In this document: positions 18,140 to 26,671 of the stretch, piece after piece
How the letters are laid out: each line of letters begins with the position of its first letter
How positions within the stretch are numbered: position 1 is the first letter of the stretch
Origin: G963675935 sp963719005
Lineage (GTDB): Bacteria > Planctomycetota > Planctomycetia > Pirellulales > Thermoguttaceae
Assembly (NCBI GenBank): GCA_963719005.1
Contig: CAVRAR010000013.1
Location: forward strand, 128,391 to 192,390
Length of the DNA: 64,000 nucleotides
Direction: 5' to 3'
The notes under the pieces: model-generated
What the model was told of the DNA's origin: nothing
The model's database searches: none
Seen by the model: only the letters and a program-made list of their open reading frames with translations
Made by a program: the position numbers and the translations under genes

Positions 18140-18447
18140 TAAAACGACTAACCAACGCCGTCACCGCCGCAGTCCGCACACCCGGCCTCGCCGCCCCCGC
18201 CGCAAATCCGGTCCTGCTCCACATCTACCGCCCTACAACGATAACAGTCCCTCGCCCCATACCCACGCGGCCAAAGCCAACCACCGTCACGATCCTCATT
18301 GAGCTGACGTGGCGGGGCAAGAAGATCGAGGTTCCGCTTGCCGGAACGATTGGAAACTAAACGATCCCGCGATGAGAAACACTCGTCCCGTGAAGCCAAT
18401 TCGGTGCGAGTGAGCCACAACGACAGCAATAGCGAAGAGGTCCGCGG

Positions 18448-18963
18448 CTATCTCAGGCGGCGCAGCATTCTCCGGTAAACCTGATTGGGCCCCGGCATAA
18501 ACTTGAAACCGAAGTGCCGATAAAGCCTTATGGCTTTGTGGTTGTCCCGGTGAACGCACAGAACGACAAAATCAGGCGATTGCAGCAGGGCCTTGCCCAG
18601 GAGATCCCCAGCGATTTGGTGCGAGAAGCTGGGATTGTCCTCTTCGTCACGATAACGAGGCAGGTGTTGAAACTCCGTTTGGATCGCGAGTGCGGGGATG
18701 ATGCTCAAGTCCAGCCACGGACCGTCAGGAAATGGATCCGTCCATCGCGTCAATCCCAGCGAACCGAACCCGACGATGCGCCCATCCGGATGGTAGTACA
18801 GCCACACAGACGTCTCGCGGTTGGAGTTTCCGAACTGCGCGGTCGGCGGCGCCTTGATCCACTCCGACATAGCGACTTCCCATGGCTCCGAACCGCACTG
18901 AAAACCGGCAACCAGATCGAGGTCGGCTGGTGCGAACTCGGCAGGCTGAAGTAGTGGGGGCAT
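18448..18963 (-). CDS. GNAT-family N-acetyltransferase
   Basis: A 171-residue acyl-CoA-dependent acetyltransferase. GRIVGFGSLGLTRW forms the central beta-hairpin before the acetyl-CoA loop, and HRDNHKAIRLYRHFGFKFMP is the characteristic C-terminal GNAT motif. The substrate is unknown. A small 81-residue gene ends 20 bp upstream on the same strand, so the two form a bicistron. Some GNAT bicistrons are toxin-antitoxin pairs, but the small partner does not look like a ribbon-helix-helix antitoxin, so a housekeeping or resistance-type acetyltransferase remains more likely. Confidence 0.8.
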   Translation of the reverse strand: MPPLLQPAEFAPADLDLVAGFQCGSEPWEVAMSEWIKAPPTAQFGNSNRETSVWLYYHPDGRIVGFGSLGLTRWTDPFPDGPWLDLSIIPALAIQTEFQHLPRYRDEEDNPSFSHQIAGDLLGKALLQSPDFVVLCVHRDNHKAIRLYRHFGFKFMPGPNQVYRRMLRRLR

Positions 18964-18983
18964 TGTGCGTCCGTGCAGCCGCC

Positions 18984-19229
18984 CTATTTCGTGCGCGGTG
19001 GAAGAAGTCGTGTTTGTTCCGGCTTAAGAGGCACCAACCTCGCGGCTTTCTCACGGCGAAAGCACTCCGCTTCCTCCTTCGTCATCGGATGCTCAAATAG
19101 AGAGTCGATGGCGTCCCGACACTCTTGCGTCGGCGTGGGTTGGCCCGGCTTCGCGACGAAAGGGGGAACCGGCTGAATTTCAGCGATTGGAAGAGGCTGG
19201 TGCGTCGGCTCGTGCCCTGTGTCGCTCAT
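18984..19229 (-). CDS. Small hypothetical protein upstream of GNAT gene
   Basis: An 81-residue, Pro- and Glu-rich protein (MSDTGHEPTHQPLPIAEIQP...). The C-terminal half (DAIDSLFEHPMTKEEAECFR, then REKAARLVPLKPEQ) is helical and charged. No family recognised. It precedes the GNAT gene by 20 bp on the same strand and is probably cotranscribed with it. It could be a partner or regulator of the acetyltransferase, but nothing beyond position supports that. Confidence 0.5.
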   Translation of the reverse strand: MSDTGHEPTHQPLPIAEIQPVPPFVAKPGQPTPTQECRDAIDSLFEHPMTKEEAECFRREKAARLVPLKPEQTRLLPPRTK

Positions 19230-19451
19230 ATCACTACCCTATGATCAATATCGCCGCAATAAGCGAACGGATGGCTTTGCGAACCCGTCATCATGCTCAT
19301 TCGACGTCAGCAAGTCAACCAATTCATTATAATCAGTCAGCCATTTACGTCAAGTTGAGCACCGCAGCACCCGCCGTAGGACGGGCCGACCGCGCAATCA
19401 TGAGACCCGGCCGGGTTTCGATAACGAACGAATGTCGTACAACGTCGATTC

Positions 19452-20879
19452 TTACGCCGTGGCCCTCTGCCCGGCGATCAACCGCTCCTCCTGCTCGGGA
19501 TCGAGCCCGCCGCGCAGGGCCATCGTGGCCACCGACATCGCCCCGTTGCGGACGAGAATCTGATCGGCCTGGGCGTCCTTCAGACGGTCGCGGACCGCCA
19601 ACGTCGGCGGGATGCCGCGAATGTCGATGGCCGATAGCGCATCGCTCGGCAGCCGGCCGGCGGCCACCGCGTTGCGGACCACGTAACGCAGCAGTTCCAG
19701 GTCGTCGGCGAGCATCTCGTGCTGCAGCCGGTCGAAAATCTTCACCGCCGGGCCCTCGGCCACCATCGTCGAACTGTAGTTCGCGTTGCTGGCGTCGCTG
19801 CTGAGCATGAACTCGGGCATGACCAGCCGGCTGGCGACCGCGCGGAGCTCGGCCTGCAACACCGTGACGTAACGGCCGGCGTCGATGCCGGCGGCGGGAA
19901 ACTGGTAGTCGGTGCCCGCCACCGCGTCGAGAATCGTGCCCGGCGCGTAGCGGCGGAAATGGCTCGTCCGTCCCGTCGCCGAACTGGTCACGCTCACGTC
20001 GGCCTGATTGGCCACGAAATCGGCCAGACCCGCGGCCGTGGCGGCCGTGTGCTTGCGAATCACGGCGATGGCCGATTGAATCTCGGCCACGACGCTCATG
20101 TTTCGCAGCAGTTTTTCGGCGCGGCGGAGATTCTTGCGCACCGGATAGAACAGCGGCAGCCCGCGCTTGACGTTCCCATCGACGTTCGCCTTGCGGTGCT
20201 GGATTTCGTCGGCGTCGATCAGCCGGCCGTCGATCCAGTAGCCCAGTACGGTCTCGACGTCGTTCAGATCGGTCTGAATGCCGAAGCTGGCCGAGGGATC
20301 GGAGACGCGATCGCTGGGTGCGGCGACCTGGTCGGGCTCGACGAACCGCACGCGCGTCGTGCCGTCGGCGGCCGCGAAGAGCCGCAGAAAGCACTCGCCG
20401 TCGCGGTCCTTGCGGCGGACGATCTCCTGTTGCCGCCGCTGCCAGCAATTCAGGCGGACGAAGTCATCGAGGACGAGTTGGACTGCCAAGACCAGTGCTT
20501 CGTCGGCCGTTCCGCCGCGGGCCGCCATAGCCCGGTAGGTATGCCCGCTGCCGACGATATAGCTGATGCGGTTTTCATGGCCGTTGATGGCGAACTCATT
20601 GGCGACGGCCAGCCAGCGGCACTCGTTGCGGATGGCGGCGAGTTCCTGTTCGTTGCGGAAGGGCGCGCTGGCCGCCCCGCCGGTCGAGAGCCCGCCACCC
20701 ACGGGATTCCAGGCAGTTCCGTCAACGTCGTAGACCGGCTCGGCCGGATCGACGAAGCTGCTCCACAGTTCGTCGAACGCCTCGATCAACCGGCGTTCCA
20801 GGTGGTTGAGCCGTCGATCGATCGGCGTCGCGGCGGGTGCTTGTTCGTCAACTCGTTCGATTGCGTCGCTCGATGGCAT
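19452..20879 (-). CDS. Phage portal protein, lambda-family type (orphan)
   Basis: A 475-residue protein starting MPSSDAIERV at 20879. The sequence ENRISYIVGSGHTYRAM, the YWID...DADEIQHR region, GLPLFYPVRKNLRRAEKLLR and the C-terminal DLELLRYVVRNAVAAGRLP are characteristic of lambda-type portal proteins, the dodecameric ring through which DNA enters the capsid. No other head gene is adjacent: an unknown gene lies upstream and a GNAT pair downstream. A matching large terminase is found 40 kb away on the other strand at 61039-62814, which hints at a rearrangement. The frame is intact. Confidence 0.85.
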   Translation of the reverse strand: MPSSDAIERVDEQAPAATPIDRRLNHLERRLIEAFDELWSSFVDPAEPVYDVDGTAWNPVGGGLSTGGAASAPFRNEQELAAIRNECRWLAVANEFAINGHENRISYIVGSGHTYRAMAARGGTADEALVLAVQLVLDDFVRLNCWQRRQQEIVRRKDRDGECFLRLFAAADGTTRVRFVEPDQVAAPSDRVSDPSASFGIQTDLNDVETVLGYWIDGRLIDADEIQHRKANVDGNVKRGLPLFYPVRKNLRRAEKLLRNMSVVAEIQSAIAVIRKHTAATAAGLADFVANQADVSVTSSATGRTSHFRRYAPGTILDAVAGTDYQFPAAGIDAGRYVTVLQAELRAVASRLVMPEFMLSSDASNANYSSTMVAEGPAVKIFDRLQHEMLADDLELLRYVVRNAVAAGRLPSDALSAIDIRGIPPTLAVRDRLKDAQADQILVRNGAMSVATMALRGGLDPEQEERLIAGQRATA

Positions 20880-21253
20880 GGCATGGGTTCCTGTGGTAGG
20901 GGACGGACGAGGTGATCGTTGGAAATGCACGGCGTTTTCCCGACAACCTCCTCCGTCCTCTGGCCGAGTGTTGATGGACTATCAGACAGAAGACCGAAAT
21001 CGTAACCGCCGACGAAAGCCGGCGCGGGAGCGTTCCTCGTCCGAGCTATGCGGCGCTGCCGCCGTCACCGTGAATGGATACACGTATACTACATGGCCGG
21101 CTCGATTTCAAGGTTTGTTTTTGGGCCAGTTGCGGGTTTTCACCACGTACCCCTCACGCTCCGCGTGAGGTACACGGCCGCACTGCCGGGACTCGGCCGC
21201 CGAAGTGCGGCAGGACTTTGCCGCATTCTTGCAGCCGGACGAGAAAGTGTCCA
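20880..21253. other. Gene-free region upstream of the portal gene
   Basis: About 370 bp with no supported gene. It contains one short perfect hairpin (CCTCACG 21152-21158 with CGTGAGG 21164-21170, within GTACC...GGTAC). Given the gene order argument for an inversion, a breakpoint could lie here, but no matching repeat with 62815-62940 was seen by eye. Confidence 0.35.
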
Positions 21254-21631
21254 CTACCTCTTCAATCCCAACCGGAACCGAAAGTCGCGCCTCGCATCGG
21301 CGTCAAGGGGCTTGGCAACTTCCTGGACGTAGACGATCTGAAGCGGGAGCCAACCCTCATCCGTCCTAAGCTCGATCCTCTTGCCGACCTCAAGGCCGTA
21401 AAGACGATCGACCATAACGGCAAATCCACTGTCCGATTCGTTTTCGAGCAATGCCGGCACGACGCTGGCCTCGATTCTCAATTGGCAGGATTGGCGGGTC
21501 GGTGGGACGGGGTGGCGGGGCGACGCGCGGTCGTTAACGCCAGGCTTTGCGCCCGACATTGCCGCGGGGAGGGCCCAATTTCCGGCTTGGGGGGTGAGGA
21601 GATCCAAGATTTTCTCGGCAATCGGGGTCAT
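21254..21631 (-). CDS. Hypothetical protein, possibly PilZ-like beta-barrel
   Basis: A 125-residue soluble protein. The C-terminal half (QLRIEASVVPALLENESDSG, then FAVMVDRLYGLEVGKRIELR) alternates hydrophobic and charged residues as in a small beta-barrel and loosely resembles PilZ-type domains, but the key RxxxR is not evident. AGGGTG lies upstream of the ATG. It stands alone between the portal gene and a membrane protein gene. The PilZ suggestion is weak. Confidence 0.45.
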   Translation of the reverse strand: MTPIAEKILDLLTPQAGNWALPAAMSGAKPGVNDRASPRHPVPPTRQSCQLRIEASVVPALLENESDSGFAVMVDRLYGLEVGKRIELRTDEGWLPLQIVYVQEVAKPLDADARRDFRFRLGLKR

Positions 21632-22149
21632 TTTTGCACCCTGGGATGCTTGCCGACGTCATTGCCACAAACGAAGGCCCCCTCGGATGGCACTCGTTCC
21701 TACTCTAGCTTACGTCGCGGCTGCGGATTGTCAAATTGGGCCCGGCAACCGGCACACTACCAGTGTGAACGCGGCATTGCGCATGTTCTTGGCCGCGGCC
21801 GGGCAGACAATTGGAGATCGGTGGGCCTCAGCATATTCCCTGATGCAACGACGCGAACGACAGGGAGTCTCCGTAGAGAAGCCCGTTCACAACGAAACCC
21901 AGCCGATCGCCATGACCATCGGAACGCAACGCCACCTTGGGGGTAATACGCAATCGCATCAACAAAATGGCGATGCCGGCGGGCCCGTCCTCGATTGTTG
22001 ACGCACATGTTAGGTTGTGCTAGGATTCTGCGCGGACTTCATTGGGCGACGAACATGCACGTCCCCCGGCGCAGACACCCTCACCGCCTCACTTCTCTGC
22101 CGTTTTGTCTGCGGCGGGCGCAGCGATCCATTAGTACGTTCTCTCGCGT
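21632..22149. other. Intergenic region, nothing recognised
   Basis: About 520 bp between two divergent genes. No reading frame with a convincing start, no tRNA and no clear repeat was found. It presumably holds the promoters of both neighbours. Confidence 0.4.
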
Positions 22150-23106
22150 ATGACGATTCATCCGACAGAAATCAGCGTGACGGCGCCGGTCGGTCAGGCT
22201 CTCGACCGGGTGAAGCGGATGCTGTTCCAGCCGTTCGACATCGGCAAGTGGTTTGTCATCGGCTTCTGCGCGTGGCTGGCCGGATTAGGTGAATCCGGCG
22301 GCGGCTTCAACGCCCACTTTCCTTCGGGCCGGGGCGGTCAGCCGGGTGCCGCGCCCGACTTCCGCGCTCTCATCGACGAGGCCACGCACTTCGTGACGCA
22401 GAACCTCTGGTGGATCGTTCCGGCAGTCCTAATCCTGGTCGTCCTGGGGCTGGTGTGGGGGATCCTGCTGACGTGGCTCAGCAGCCGCGGGAAGTTCATG
22501 TTCCTGCACTGCGTGGCTTTGGACCAGGCGGAAGTCAAGCGGCCCTGGCGAGAATTCACCCACGAAGCCAACAGCCTTTTCTGGTTCCGGTTCGTGCTGG
22601 GATTGATCCGACTGTTCTTCTTTCTGCCGCTGCTGGCAGGCATCTTCCTCATCGTCGGGCGGATGCTGTATCGCCGCAACGCCGAGGTAGAGGGCATCGC
22701 ATTGGCAATCGGCTTCGTGCTGGCATTGCTCGCCGTTGCGATCTGCTTCGGGCTGATCCGCAAGTTCACCATCGATTTCGTCGTGCCGATCATGTTTCTC
22801 CGTCGCACGAGTTGCACTGCCGCGTGGAGGGAGTTCCTCGGCCTGCTCGGGGACAATGCCGGACGCTTCACGCTGTATGTGCTCTTCCAGATGGTGCTGG
22901 CGATGGCCATCGGCGTCCTGGTGCTGCTGGTGGTTCTCGTGACCTGCTGCATCGCCGGCTGCCTGATGGCGTTGCCTTACGTCGGCACTGTGGTGCTGCT
23001 GCCGGTGCTGGTGTTCAAGCGCTCGTATTCGATTCACTATTTGCGCAGTTCGGCCCGGCCTACGACGTGTTCCCGCCCGCGCCGCCCGCTTGATGCAACC
23101 GCTTGA
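22150..23106 (+). CDS. Polytopic membrane protein of unknown function (C-terminal frameshift)
   Basis: A 318-residue integral membrane protein with about five or six transmembrane segments, for example WWIVPAVLILVVLGLVWGIL, LIRLFFFLPLLAGIFLIVG and LVLLVVLVTCCIAGCLM. The N-terminus (ISVTAPVGQALDRVKRMLFQ, PFDIGKWFVIGF) is typical of a planctomycete/verrucomicrobial family of unknown role. The last ~20 residues are off: the neighbouring frame reads AQFGPAYDVFPPAPPA and stops at 23093, which fits the family end better. One base appears to be missing near 23043. Function unknown. Confidence 0.7.
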   Translation: MTIHPTEISVTAPVGQALDRVKRMLFQPFDIGKWFVIGFCAWLAGLGESGGGFNAHFPSGRGGQPGAAPDFRALIDEATHFVTQNLWWIVPAVLILVVLGLVWGILLTWLSSRGKFMFLHCVALDQAEVKRPWREFTHEANSLFWFRFVLGLIRLFFFLPLLAGIFLIVGRMLYRRNAEVEGIALAIGFVLALLAVAICFGLIRKFTIDFVVPIMFLRRTSCTAAWREFLGLLGDNAGRFTLYVLFQMVLAMAIGVLVLLVVLVTCCIAGCLMALPYVGTVVLLPVLVFKRSYSIHYLRSSARPTTCSRPRRPLDATA

Positions 23107-23223
23107 CGGGCATTTGCGGAGAATCGCCGCCAGTCGCGACTCCCGTTCCTTCCGCATCTCCGCAGCTTCTCGCTTGTGGACGAGGACTTCCGGATCGGCT
23201 CCAAAGCTCGGACGCTTCCGCCG

Positions 23224-23699
23224 TCATGCACCCGAGTGGGCGGCGCTGTTGCTTGCCGCTCGCCGCCAGGTAACGACCGCCAGCCAGAACGCAAAGAGTT
23301 GGGCAAGCTCGGGAACCTCCGGGCGCACTCGATGCAAGCGCGGCGCGTGAGGGCGTGCATCGGCTGAATCGTGCCGACGCGCCGATCGCCGGAAAGGATA
23401 TCGTAGCAGCGCGTAAAGGCGGATTGAGCCCTCGCGGTGAAATGGAGGTCGTGAACCTGCAACTCGAACGAGCGGAACATCGCACGCGGCTTGGCGGCAT
23501 CGGCGAGCGTCCGCTCTCCGTGTTGCAGAGTCCAGTGCCCGCTCATGGGGCCATGCTTGACGACCGTGAACTCGGCGTCGCCGAGCCCAATGCTTCCTTG
23601 CTCGGTGAAGAAGTTGAACGTCAGCGCCGCCGGGCCACCGGATGTCCCGAGAACCCGGTAGTCCCACAGGCACAGCGATTGAGGAACGCAGGTCAACAT
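23224..23699 (-). pseudogene. Unknown protein with C-terminal membrane segment, frameshifted
   Basis: Minus strand from an ATG at 23699. The first part reads TFNFFTEQGSIGLGDAEFTV, GHWTLQHGERTLADAAKPRA and TRCYDILSGDRRVGTIQPMH, a beta-rich layout of short strands with repeated G-D turns. Near 23318 the frame must shift by one base to continue as PEVPELAQLFAFWLAVVTWR, a terminal transmembrane helix, ending at 23224. Similar small proteins with a beta-sandwich-like domain and a single C-terminal helix occur in planctomycetes. The frameshift may be a real lesion or an assembly error. Confidence 0.5.
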
Positions 23700-23871
23700 G
23701 GTAATAACCAATGATAATCCTATCTGGGCCCCCAAATCCCCGCAACCAGTTAATGCTGCGAAAGTCCGGGCCAGCGCCTGTAGCAGGAACTCGCGTGACC
23801 GGGGGTTTGATTTTTCGGCCCGCATCTGCCACAATTGGGGTATTATCCGGCCGTTGGACAGCGTGAAAGAA

Positions 23872-23902
23872 CATGTAGGGCGGACTTCAGTCCGCCTTAC
23901 GC
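23872..23902. repeat. Short palindromic repeat (GGCGGACT type)
   Basis: GTAGGGCGGACTTCAGTCCGCCTTAC forms an almost perfect hairpin in the gap upstream of aroDE. A related sequence (GGTGGACTTTAGTCCGCC and GGCGGATTGAAATCCGTCC) lies at 49843-49890. Confidence 0.6.
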
Positions 23903-23948
23903 GTCGGCCGGGCGGTAATTCATCAATCTCTAACCCCAACGTCTCCCC

Positions 23949-25436
23949 ATGATCTGCGTTAGCATTGGCCGTGGCCGGCACCGACACGTGTTGGCCGAAT
24001 ACCGACACCTCGTCGACCAGGGCGCCTCGTTGGTCGAGTTGCGGTTGGACTACATCAACGGCGACGTGAATCTGAGGCGGCTGGTCGCCGACCGGCCATG
24101 TCCCGCGATTATTTCTTGCCGCCGCACGGTCGACGGCGGGAAATACGCCGGCAGCGAAGAGCAGCGGCAACTGCTGCTGCGGACCGCCATTGCCGAAGGC
24201 GTCGAGTACGTCGATCTCGAGGACGACGTCGCCACCTCGATCAAGCGATTCGGCCGCACTAAGCGGATCATCAGCGTGCACGACTTCCGCAAAACGCCCG
24301 ACAACCTCGACGAGATCCACCGCCGCCTCTGCGGGCTCGATCCCGACATCATCAAGATATGCACGATGGCCAACCATCCGCACGACAATCTTCGCATGTT
24401 GGAGTTGGCCCGGCACAGCAAGGTGCCGATGATCGGCCTGTGCATGGGCGACATCGGCATCCCCACGCGAATTCTCGCCGGCAAGTTCGGCGCCCCGTTC
24501 AGCTACGCCACGTTCCATCACGAGCGGGTGTTGGCGCCCGGCCAACTCAGCTTCCAGCAGATGACCGAGACCTATCACTACGATCAGATCGACGCCGACA
24601 CTGAAGTCTACGGAGTGGCGGCCGATCCGGTCGGGCACAGTCTCAGCCCTCTGTTGCACAACGTCGCCTTCCGGCACTTCAAGCTGAACAAGGTGTACAT
24701 TCCCATTCGCGTGCCGCGGGAAGACCTCGCGCGGTTCATCGACGACGCGGCCAGGCTGGACATTCGCGGGCTGAGCGTTACGATTCCGCACAAGGAGGAA
24801 GTCGTCAAGAAACTGACCGAGGCCGACGGCGCCGTTCGCGGCATCGGCGCGGCCAATACGGTCATTTTCGACGGGAAGAAGCGGCAAGGCTACAACACCG
24901 ACTGCCGAGCGGCGATGGACAGCCTCGAGGCCGCCATCGGCGGCGCCGACGAGGTCGAACAGAAGATCAAGGGCAAGACCGCGCTCGTGCTCGGGGCCGG
25001 CGGAGTGGGCAAGGCCGTCGTTTACGGGCTGGTGCGCCGCGGCGCGAACGTCGTGGTCAGCGACGGCGTCGCCCGGCAGGCCCTCACCTTGGCGCAACGC
25101 TTCAGTTGCCGCTCGGTCGAATGGGCCGCCCGGCATTCGATTGCGGCCGATCTGTTGTTCAATTGCACGCCGGTGGGCATGCACCCCAACGTCGATGAAA
25201 CGCCCTTCGAGAAGCACCATTTGCGGCCGTCGATGATCGTTTTCGACGCCGTCTACAACCCCGAAAACACGCTGCTGGTGAAAGAAGCCCGCAGCCGAAA
25301 CTGCACGGTCGTCACCGGCGTGGACATGTTCGTCCGCCAAGCTTGCCGCCAGTTCGAGCTGTTCACCGGCAAGGAAGGCCCCGCCGAGTTGATGCGCGAG
25401 ACCATCCGCCGCGCCATCGGAGCGGCCAAGTATTAG
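23949..25436 (+). CDS. aroDE: Bifunctional 3-dehydroquinate dehydratase / shikimate dehydrogenase
   Basis: A 495-residue fusion catalysing two consecutive steps of the shikimate pathway. Residues 1-215 are type I dehydroquinase: VELRLDYING, SVHDF (His) and the Schiff-base Lys in DIIKICTM. Residues from about 219 are AroE: GVAADPVGHSLSPLLHN, SVTIPHKEEV (catalytic Lys), GAANTVIF, GYNTD and the NADP-binding LVLGAGGVGKAVVYGL. Full length with both active sites intact. Such fusions are known in plants, chlamydiae and planctomycetes. A UbiA-family gene begins 18 bp downstream, so aroDE may be cotranscribed with the ebo-type genes that follow. Confidence 0.93.
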   Translation: MICVSIGRGRHRHVLAEYRHLVDQGASLVELRLDYINGDVNLRRLVADRPCPAIISCRRTVDGGKYAGSEEQRQLLLRTAIAEGVEYVDLEDDVATSIKRFGRTKRIISVHDFRKTPDNLDEIHRRLCGLDPDIIKICTMANHPHDNLRMLELARHSKVPMIGLCMGDIGIPTRILAGKFGAPFSYATFHHERVLAPGQLSFQQMTETYHYDQIDADTEVYGVAADPVGHSLSPLLHNVAFRHFKLNKVYIPIRVPREDLARFIDDAARLDIRGLSVTIPHKEEVVKKLTEADGAVRGIGAANTVIFDGKKRQGYNTDCRAAMDSLEAAIGGADEVEQKIKGKTALVLGAGGVGKAVVYGLVRRGANVVVSDGVARQALTLAQRFSCRSVEWAARHSIAADLLFNCTPVGMHPNVDETPFEKHHLRPSMIVFDAVYNPENTLLVKEARSRNCTVVTGVDMFVRQACRQFELFTGKEGPAELMRETIRRAIGAAKY

Positions 25437-25480
25437 GAGAATGATGAGTGCTGAATGATGAGTGATGAATGTGGTGAATC
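25437..25480. repeat. GATGA-type simple repeat at the aroDE/eboC junction
   Basis: AATGATGAGTGCTGAATGATGAGTGATGAATG fills the junction and forms the first codons of the next gene as read. The same repeat type occurs inside the ABC-GNAT gene and in terL. Confidence 0.5.
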
Positions 25481-26501
25481 AGACGTGGCCGCCGATTCTG
25501 AAAGCCGCTTGCGGCTTCGCAACATACCGCAAGATAACGGCAATTCCACGTTCCACGCCCATCTCCAGTTGATGCGGCTCCCGGCCGTCTTCACCGCGAT
25601 GGCCGACGTGGCAATGGGGTTCCTGTTCGTCCAACTGGACGGCACGCGGTGGAGTCCCGCCCCCTCGGATTTTGCGACGCTCGCCGCGCTCGTTGCCGCC
25701 TCCAGCCTGCTGTATGTCGCCGGCATGGTGCTGAACGACGTATTCGACGTGGAACTCGACCGCCACGAGCGGCCCGAGCGGCCGATTCCCTCGGGCCGCG
25801 TGTCGTTGGATGCCGCACGCCGCCTCGGTTGGCGGCTGTTGATCCTCGGCGTGGTCGTCGGCACGGGAGCGATGTTCTTTACCGGCAGTCTCCGTTCCGG
25901 CGTCGTGGCGGCGATCCTGGCCACCGCGATTCTGCTGTACGACGCCTGGCTGAAACGCACGCCGCTCGGGCCCGTGGCAATGGGGGCATGCCGGATGCTC
26001 AACGTGCTGTTGGGCATGAGCGCGAGCGACGCCCAATTTCACGCCGAGCATTGGCTCGTGGCCGGAGCGATCGGCGTCTACGTGGCTGGAGTTACGCTCT
26101 TCGCCCGACGAGAATCCGAGCGAAGCAGCCGCGGGCCGCTCACCGCCGCCACTCTCGTTATCGCTCTCGGCATCGTCATGCTCGGCTGGCTGCCGCATTG
26201 GTCCAATCGGCTGATTCCCGAGTTGCACGGCGAACCGAGGGCGTGGTACGTGATCGCCGGCATGCAGCGATGGCGGGTGTTGGTCGTTGTGATGGGCGTG
26301 TGGATCCTGCGGCGATTCGTCCGCGCCCTGGCCGATCCGACGCCGAAGCGCGTGCAAATCGCCGTCTCGCAAGGCATTCTCTCAATTGTGATGCTCGACG
26401 CCGTCGCCTGCTACGCCGTCCGCGGCGTCTTTTGGGCAATCATGATCCTCCTGCTCCTCCTGCCGGCAGCCTTCCTCGGGCGGCGGATCGAGACAACGTA
26501 G
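25455..26501 (+). CDS. eboC: UbiA-family prenyltransferase, EboC-like
   Basis: A 348-residue membrane protein with about nine transmembrane helices. The prenyl-diphosphate/Mg-binding motif is NDVFDVELDRHERPERP (NDxxDxxxD), and a second Asp-containing loop follows (YDAWLKRTPLGPVAMG). The start of the conserved region, LQLMRLPAVFTAMADV, lies about 37 residues in; the first ~30 residues are repeat-derived (GATGA repeat plus CCGCTTGCGG repeat), so the true start may be later. With the EboE, EboF and EboB genes nearby, this fits EboC of the ebo gene set, whose products handle metabolite precursors such as scytonemin intermediates in cyanobacteria. The substrate here is unknown. Confidence 0.78.
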   Translation: MMSDECGESDVAADSESRLRLRNIPQDNGNSTFHAHLQLMRLPAVFTAMADVAMGFLFVQLDGTRWSPAPSDFATLAALVAASSLLYVAGMVLNDVFDVELDRHERPERPIPSGRVSLDAARRLGWRLLILGVVVGTGAMFFTGSLRSGVVAAILATAILLYDAWLKRTPLGPVAMGACRMLNVLLGMSASDAQFHAEHWLVAGAIGVYVAGVTLFARRESERSSRGPLTAATLVIALGIVMLGWLPHWSNRLIPELHGEPRAWYVIAGMQRWRVLVVVMGVWILRRFVRALADPTPKRVQIAVSQGILSIVMLDAVACYAVRGVFWAIMILLLLLPAAFLGRRIETT

Positions 26502-26506
26502 AGATA

Positions 26507-26668
26507 ACGACGAAATCCGAACGACGAATGACGAAGGAAGCACAAATGACGAATGACGAAGAAATCGCGAACATCGAGCGGCAAGTCCCTTCTATGGCAT
26601 TCGGCTTTCGTCCTTCGAGCTTCGTCATTCTTTCGTCATTCGTCATTTGAGCTTCGTCATTCCACCCT
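26507..26668. repeat. ATGACGAA-type repeat, inverted pair
   Basis: Several copies of GACGAATGACGAA on the left are mirrored by TTCGTCATTCGTCATT on the right, making a long imperfect foldback between the eboC and eboE genes. The same family fills 42375-42520 before ftsY. Confidence 0.6.
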
Positions 26669-26671
26669 CCC

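Larger units (their letters stand above)
15206..18360 (+). pseudogene. Secreted HExxH (gluzincin-like) protein, broken by a frameshift and an IS insertion
   Basis: The ATG at 15206 begins a signal peptide (MFTIPRYLMLPSAFLLIAAV). A metallopeptidase-type HENLH motif (VIHENLHMLQM) lies at about residue 178. The frame fails at about 16.40-16.44 kb (near GCWGW) and continues one frame over (QVVLVEGRALVIDGRDWGIT) to 17104. There an IS630-type element splits the codons for ...FNVKQL. After the IS (18142) the same frame resumes (KRLTNAVTAAVRTPGLAAP...) and ends at TAA 18358-18360 (...EVPLAGTIGN). The restored protein would be about 705 residues. In other planctomycetes such proteins are exported and uncharacterised. 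Two separate lesions make loss of function likely. Confidence 0.75.

Noticed and set aside
19719..20915. Open frame antisense to the portal gene
   Set aside because: The portal reading has clear family motifs; the antisense reading has none.
23700..25340. Long open frame antisense to aroDE
   Set aside because: Part of a 2.3-kb minus-strand open frame produced by the GC-rich third positions of aroDE; composition is unlike a protein and the sense gene is certain. Only its distal 23224-23699 part was kept, with a frameshift.
23949..25436. aroDE as the EboD member of the ebo cluster
   Set aside because: EboD is a 3-dehydroquinate-synthase-like protein; this gene is dehydroquinase plus shikimate dehydrogenase with intact motifs of both.
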